A stretch of 8,835 nt of DNA from Devosia sp. (GTDB taxonomy: Bacteria; Pseudomonadota; Alphaproteobacteria; Rhizobiales; Devosiaceae), in the NCBI GenBank assembly GCA_028290225.1, contig JAQGKH010000271.1:1-8835 (forward strand), in the 5' to 3' direction. Of the stretch, positions 6,006 through 8,835 are shown piece after piece; within the stretch, counting starts at the first letter, position 1, and each line of letters opens with the position of its first letter. The translations under genes and the position numbers were made by a program. A model generated the notes under the pieces. That model worked only from the letters and a program-made list of their open reading frames with translations. It was not told where the DNA came from and ran no database searches.

Positions 6006-7283
6006 CTAGCGGAGCCAGCGTAGCGGCGCGAGAACAAGTTCTGGAAACAGCACGAGGAGCAGCAGCACCAAGCTGTGTGCAACCAGGAACGGCAACACCC
6101 CGACGATAACCCGGCCCAACGGAACCCGCGCCACGCCGCTGACGACGTTGAGCACCACGCCAACCGGCGGCGTGAGCAGGCCGATGCAGTTGTTCATGAT
6201 GAACAACACGCCGAAATATACCGGGTCAATGCCGGCCTGCCGCACGATGGGCATCAGCACCGGCGTCAGGATCAGGATGGTCGGGGTAAGATCGAGTGCT
6301 GTGCCGACCACGAAAACCAGCGCCATGATCAGCAGCATCAGCAGCAGCTGATTGCCCATTACCGGTTCGAGAATGCGCGTGATCTCGCCCGGAATATTGG
6401 CACTGGTAATCAGCCAGGCCGAAACCAGCGCACCGGCCACGAGGAACAGCACCACCGCAGTGGTCTTGCCGGCCCGCAGGAACACGCCATAAAGCTCGGC
6501 AAGCTTTAGTTCGCGATAAACGAACATCCCGACAAACATGGCGTAAACCGCCGCGACCACCCCAGCTTCGGTGGGGGTGAATACGCCGAAACGGATGCCA
6601 CCCAGGATGATCACCGGCATCATCAGCGCCCAGCCGGCCCGCAGCGTCGCATGACCGCGCGCGGCCCAGTTCTGCCTGGGCAGGGTGGCGACCCCGTCAC
6701 GGCGTGAAACGATCGCCCAGGTGACGAGCAGGGCGAGGGCCATCAGCAAGCCCGGCACGATGCCCGCCAGGAAGAGCTGGGTGATCGACACATTGGCCGC
6801 AACGCCGAACACGATGAAGGCAATCGAGGGCGGAATCACCGGCGCAATGATGCCGCCGGCCGCGATTAGGCCAGCCGAGCGGGGCACGTTGTAGCCAGCC
6901 TTGCTCATCATCGGGATGAGGATTGCCGCAAGCGCGGCAGTATCGGCGGCAGCAGAGCCCGACAGCGAGGCCATGATGAGGGCGGCGACAATGGCAACAA
7001 AGCCCAGCCCGCCCCTGAGATGGCCAACAAAGGAAATGGCGAAATCGATGATGCGCTTGGACAAGCCTCCGGCATTCATCAACTCGCCGGCGAGGATGAA
7101 GAAGGGAATGGCGAGCAAGATGAAGCTGTTGGTGCCATCGACCATGTTCTGGGCCACGATCTGGGCATTGAAGATGCCCAGATAGGTCATCAGCACGATG
7201 CCACAGAAAATCAGGGCGAAGGCGATTGGGGCCCCGATCGCCATGGCACCCAGCAGCGAGGACAGAAAAACCAGCAGCGTCAT
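6006..7283 (-). CDS. TRAP transporter large permease (DctM family)
   Basis: This is the 12-helix membrane component that carries the sodium-coupled transport step of a TRAP system. At 425 residues it is full length and hydrophobic throughout. Family signatures are plain: PFFILAGELMNAGGLSKRI (60-78), SGSAAADTAALAAILIP (108-124), AAGGIIAPVIPPSIAF (141-156), and near the C-terminus MNNCIGLLTPPVGVVLNVV, which repeats the PP motif of the second half. The start ATG overlaps the DctQ stop by 4 nt (ATGA), so translation of the two permease subunits is probably coupled. The next gene downstream is the binding protein. The gene order Q-M-P differs from the common P-Q-M order. Substrate specificity resides mostly in the binding protein and cannot be told from this gene. 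Confidence 0.96.
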   Translation of the reverse strand: MTLLVFLSSLLGAMAIGAPIAFALIFCGIVLMTYLGIFNAQIVAQNMVDGTNSFILLAIPFFILAGELMNAGGLSKRIIDFAISFVGHLRGGLGFVAIVAALIMASLSGSAAADTAALAAILIPMMSKAGYNVPRSAGLIAAGGIIAPVIPPSIAFIVFGVAANVSITQLFLAGIVPGLLMALALLVTWAIVSRRDGVATLPRQNWAARGHATLRAGWALMMPVIILGGIRFGVFTPTEAGVVAAVYAMFVGMFVYRELKLAELYGVFLRAGKTTAVVLFLVAGALVSAWLITSANIPGEITRILEPVMGNQLLLMLLIMALVFVVGTALDLTPTILILTPVLMPIVRQAGIDPVYFGVLFIMNNCIGLLTPPVGVVLNVVSGVARVPLGRVIVGVLPFLVAHSLVLLLLVLFPELVLAPLRWLR

Positions 7284-7816
7284 TCGCCACGCTCCAGCAA
7301 GCTGTCAACGCTGTCATAATCGCCCACGAAGTGGGCAATTTCCGCATCGGTTACCCGCCCGGTGAGGATCTTGAACAAGCGCCAGATGGCGATGACGCCG
7401 ATCCCCAGGGCAGTAAAAAAGGTAACGCCAAAAACATACGCCAAGGGCAGTCCGGCCACAGGCGAGCGCATAGTGATGTTGATGGGCGCTTGCAGCCAGG
7501 TGCCCCAGAACAGCACCGCCACGCACAGCAGGATCAGCGCATTGCTCAGCGCCATGCAGATGATGCGGCCACGGCGCCCGAAAAGCCGCACCATGGTTTC
7601 CACGCCCAGATGCGCGTTTTCGGCAAAGGCGAGCACGGCACCGATAAAGGTGAGCCAAACAAAGAAGAACCGGCTCATTTCCTCGGAAATCACCAGACCG
7701 GAATTGAAGCCGTAGCGCAGAACCACATTGAGGAAGATCATCGCCGCCATGCCGGCGAGCAGCAGCACGATCGAAATCTCGATGACCTTGCCGAGGGCCG
7801 AAGTGAGCCGCTTCAT
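7280..7816 (-). CDS. TRAP transporter small permease (DctQ family)
   Basis: This 178-residue inner-membrane protein pairs with the DctM-type subunit. Four membrane segments are visible: one from VIEISIVLLLAG to VVLRYGF, one around FFFVWLTFIGAVLAF, one around ALILLCVAVLFW, and a last one around FFTALGIGVIAIW. The conserved DctQ signature SEEMSRFFFVWLTFIGA is present. The start is uncertain. The frame is open to a GTG at 7918, but the extra 34 residues are Arg-rich and unlike DctQ. The ATG at 7816 (MKRLTSALGK) has GAG 9 nt upstream and is preferred over the ATG at 7825. The stop overlaps the large permease start by 4 nt. It is the first gene of the operon, about 130 nt downstream of the predicted transcription start. 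Confidence 0.9.
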   Translation of the reverse strand: MKRLTSALGKVIEISIVLLLAGMAAMIFLNVVLRYGFNSGLVISEEMSRFFFVWLTFIGAVLAFAENAHLGVETMVRLFGRRGRIICMALSNALILLCVAVLFWGTWLQAPINITMRSPVAGLPLAYVFGVTFFTALGIGVIAIWRLFKILTGRVTDAEIAHFVGDYDSVDSLLERGE

Positions 7817-7860
7817 GGCCAGCATCTCGCGGCCATGACGAACGCCATAGCGCTTGTCAC
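7813..7860 (-). CDS. Possible leader peptide ORF touching the small permease start
   Basis: A 15-codon frame starts GTG at 7860 and reads VTSAMAFVMAARCWP. Its TGA overlaps the DctQ ATG at 7816 as ATGA. AGGGAG at 7871-7876 lies 10 nt before the GTG, a better ribosome site than the one directly before DctQ. The layout is that of a translational-coupling or leader ORF, in the predicted 5' leader of the operon. The peptide itself has no known match and the frame may be fortuitous. Confidence 0.25.
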   Translation of the reverse strand: MTSAMAFVMAARCWP

Positions 7861-7953
7861 TGTTGAACTTCTCCCTCGTGCCTGCCACGCGGTAGCGGCG
7901 GGCTGCTGTCCCCCTCACGGTTGCGCTCGCTCGCGCGCCGATCGGGACGCAGG

Positions 7954-7981
7954 CTTAAATGACAGCGCATATCACTGTCAA
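7954..7981 (-). promoter_or_regulatory. Predicted sigma70-like promoter of the TRAP-enolase operon
   Basis: On the minus strand a perfect -35 box TTGACA (7981-7976) is followed after 16 nt by TTTAAG (7959-7954), which matches 4 of 6 positions of TATAAT. Transcription would start near 7947, leaving a leader of about 130 nt before the small permease ATG. It is the best -35/-10 pair I found in the window, and it is in the right place and direction for a five-gene operon. Confidence 0.55.
7960..7980. promoter_or_regulatory. Predicted repressor operator
   Basis: TGACAG (7960-7965) and CTGTCA (7975-7980) are perfect inverted arms 9 nt apart. One further symmetric pair lies inside (7967 with 7973), giving 7 of 10 pairs around the centre. 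The site overlaps the -35 box and fills the spacer up to the -10 box, so a bound dimer would block RNA polymerase. The regulator cannot be named; GntR/FCD- and LacI-type repressors often control sugar-acid TRAP operons. Confidence 0.5.
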
Positions 7982-8010
7982 TGGCCTACCCGGCGTCGGC
8001 GGGTGAGCTG

Positions 8011-8120
8011 GAGGGATCGCTGGAAATACCCGTATCGCACAAGGTTGTAGGCGGAAGCGAGATGCTCGTCGATTTCGTCGAACTGCACCCCGATCTGGAC
8101 GCCGTGGTTGGCAACAATGG
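8011..8120 (+). pseudogene. Probable remnant of a LacI-family repressor
   Basis: Read on the plus strand in the frame of the ATG at 7981, this stretch encodes LEIPVSHKVVGGSEM followed by LVDFVELHPDLDAVVGNN. The pattern G-x9-L-HPDLDAVV-x-NN resembles the part of LacI/GalR-type repressors that usually reads GRxAL...LLxxHPDLDAVFCxND, with the same spacing between the Gly and the His-Pro-Asp. The DNA-binding domain, most of the sensor domain and a recognisable C-terminus are missing, and downstream the frame runs into antisense of the kinase. I infer a deletion scar of a regulator gene that once lay between the kinase and the TRAP operon. The fragment is only about 35 residues, so chance resemblance is possible. 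Confidence 0.35.
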
Positions 8121-8125
8121 CAGCG

Positions 8126-8149
8126 CCCAGCGAGCTGCTGCTCGCTGGG
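8126..8149. terminator. Perfect hairpin just after the kinase stop codon
   Basis: CCCAGCGAGC (8126-8135) and GCTCGCTGGG (8140-8149) form a perfect 10-bp stem with loop TGCT, 4 nt downstream of the minus-strand kinase stop. No T-run follows on either strand. It could end or stabilise the kinase transcript and separate it from the TRAP operon promoter. Confidence 0.5.
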
Positions 8150-8153
8150 AGGT

Positions 8154-8835
8154 TCAAGCCCGCAGCCGCAGGCTGCCGGTGCCGCCCAGGGCGCGGACCG
8201 AATGCGTGCCTGCATCGATCGCAGCGGCAAGACAGGTGCGGCTGTCGGCGCCATCAAGCCAAGCATGCAGAAAGCCGGCGTTGAAAGCGTCGCCAGCGCC
8301 GGTGGTGTCCACCACCTCGACGCGCGGGCTGGGCAGATGCAGGGTTTCGCCCGCCGCTGCCAGCATGGCGCCATCGGCGCCGCATTTAAGCGCAACGATG
8401 GGGAAGTGCTGCGCCAGCTGGGCCAGCGCCAGCTCCGGCTCGGTTTGACCGGTGAGCGCCACGGCTTCCTCCAGGTTGGGCAGGAAGATGTCGGCGCCGG
8501 CCGCCCGCTCGAAGAAGCGGGGATCGCGGATCAGTTCGTCGTCCCAGCTGGGGTCGAGGGACACGGTCAATTGCTGCCGCTTGGCCAGGGCGATGGCGTC
8601 GCTGGCTTCATGGAGCGTGGCGTATTCGGCGATGTGCAGATGGGCGGCCCGGGGCCAGGCGAGGCTGGATTCGAGGCTGGCGGGCCGCGCATGTCCGGCC
8701 CGTCGGGACAAGAACGCCCGGTCGCCGCCCTCGACCATGACTGCGGTCAATTGCGGGCCAGCGGTGGCGTCGCGGTCAAGGAACTGCAGGTCCAGGCCCA
8801 ATTGTTCGATTTCGGGCGCCAAAGACAGGGACAGC
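8154..8835 (-). CDS. PfkB/ribokinase-family sugar kinase, 5' end outside the window
   Basis: Only the C-terminal 226 residues are present; the frame is open to the right edge and the true start lies beyond it. PfkB family signature 2 is intact: VDTTGAGDAFNAGFL (about residues 175-189 of the fragment), with the catalytic Asp in GAGD. VSLDPSWDD, FLPNLEEAVALTG and ALKCGADGAML are the usual substrate- and ATP-site strands before it, and GGTGSL closes the domain. The enzyme phosphorylates a sugar or sugar acid with ATP in the cytosol. Ribokinase-like and 2-keto-3-deoxygluconate kinase-like proteins share these motifs, and the specificity residues are in the missing N-terminal part. It reads in the same direction as the TRAP-enolase operon, but a hairpin and a promoter separate them. 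A kinase for the 2-keto-3-deoxy product of the enolase would fit but is inference. Confidence 0.9.
   Translation of the reverse strand, partial: LSLSLAPEIEQLGLDLQFLDRDATAGPQLTAVMVEGGDRAFLSRRAGHARPASLESSLAWPRAAHLHIAEYATLHEASDAIALAKRQQLTVSLDPSWDDELIRDPRFFERAAGADIFLPNLEEAVALTGQTEPELALAQLAQHFPIVALKCGADGAMLAAAGETLHLPSPRVEVVDTTGAGDAFNAGFLHAWLDGADSRTCLAAAIDAGTHSVRALGGTGSLRLRA

Larger units (their letters stand above)
7817..8153. other. Regulatory intergenic region between the TRAP operon and the kinase
   Basis: This 337-nt stretch has no full-length gene. From the operon side it contains a possible leader ORF with its own ribosome site, a sigma70-like promoter with an internal palindrome, a short LacI-like coding remnant on the plus strand, and a 10-bp hairpin close to the kinase stop. 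Each is listed separately. Confidence 0.6.

Noticed and set aside
5181..6023. Plus-strand open frame of 280 codons opposite the TRAP binding protein
   Set aside because: It is a His/Gly-rich shadow of the binding-protein gene, with no domain and no ribosome site that I can see.
7817..7918. GTG-started N-terminal extension of the small permease gene
   Set aside because: The added residues are Arg-rich with no DctQ resemblance and no clear ribosome site precedes the GTG. I prefer 7816, but the predicted promoter would allow the longer start.
7226..8050. Plus-strand open frame of 274 codons opposite the small permease gene
   Set aside because: It is antisense to DctQ and across its promoter, with His/Gln/Asp-rich composition and no family resemblance.
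1..8835. CRISPR array, tRNA, rRNA, insertion sequence or attachment site
   Set aside because: No spaced direct repeats, no cloverleaf or rRNA-like sequence, no transposase or integrase frame, and no flanking direct or terminal repeats were seen.

Overview
The window looks like chromosomal DNA of a GC-rich alphaproteobacterium. Gene content and protein style suggest Hyphomicrobiales, perhaps a Devosia-like genus, but the genus is a guess from family resemblance. There are no rRNA, tRNA, CRISPR, insertion sequence or phage signatures. Eight protein genes are supported: seven complete and one running off the right edge.

Left block (about 1-2702). A YoaB-like RidA-family protein on the minus strand lies divergent from a small zinc-ribbon protein on the plus strand. 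Two strong hairpins follow, then a full-length quinone-dependent D-lactate dehydrogenase (dld) that matches the E. coli type closely. The dld gene ends tail-to-tail with the next gene, with one base between the two stop codons.

Central block (about 2704-7981, minus strand, read right to left). This is one apparent operon: small TRAP permease (DctQ type), large TRAP permease (DctM type), TRAP periplasmic binding protein (DctP type), a mandelate-racemase-type enolase-superfamily enzyme, and a DMT/EamA transporter. The pairs DctQ/DctM and enolase/DMT overlap by 4 nt. A sigma70-like promoter at 7954-7981 contains an interrupted palindrome (TGACAG-N9-CTGTCA) between its -35 and -10 boxes, as expected for a repressor operator. 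A 29-nt near-palindrome lies between the DctP gene and the enolase gene.

Right block (about 7990-8835). The stretch 7817-8153 (337 nt) has no full-length gene. It holds the operon promoter and operator, a possible leader ORF that touches the DctQ start, a short plus-strand stretch resembling the end of a LacI-family repressor (probable remnant), and a perfect 10-bp hairpin just after the stop of a PfkB-family sugar kinase. The kinase start lies beyond the right edge.

How the parts may work together (inference): the TRAP system imports an organic acid, probably a sugar acid. The enolase-superfamily enzyme dehydrates or isomerises it, the PfkB kinase could phosphorylate a 2-keto-3-deoxy product, and the DMT protein moves a related metabolite. 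The enolase lacks the second lysine of the classical KxK motif (Trp instead) and has Glu-x-His at the first metal-ligand position. Its substrate cannot be read from the sequence, which makes it the most interesting protein here.
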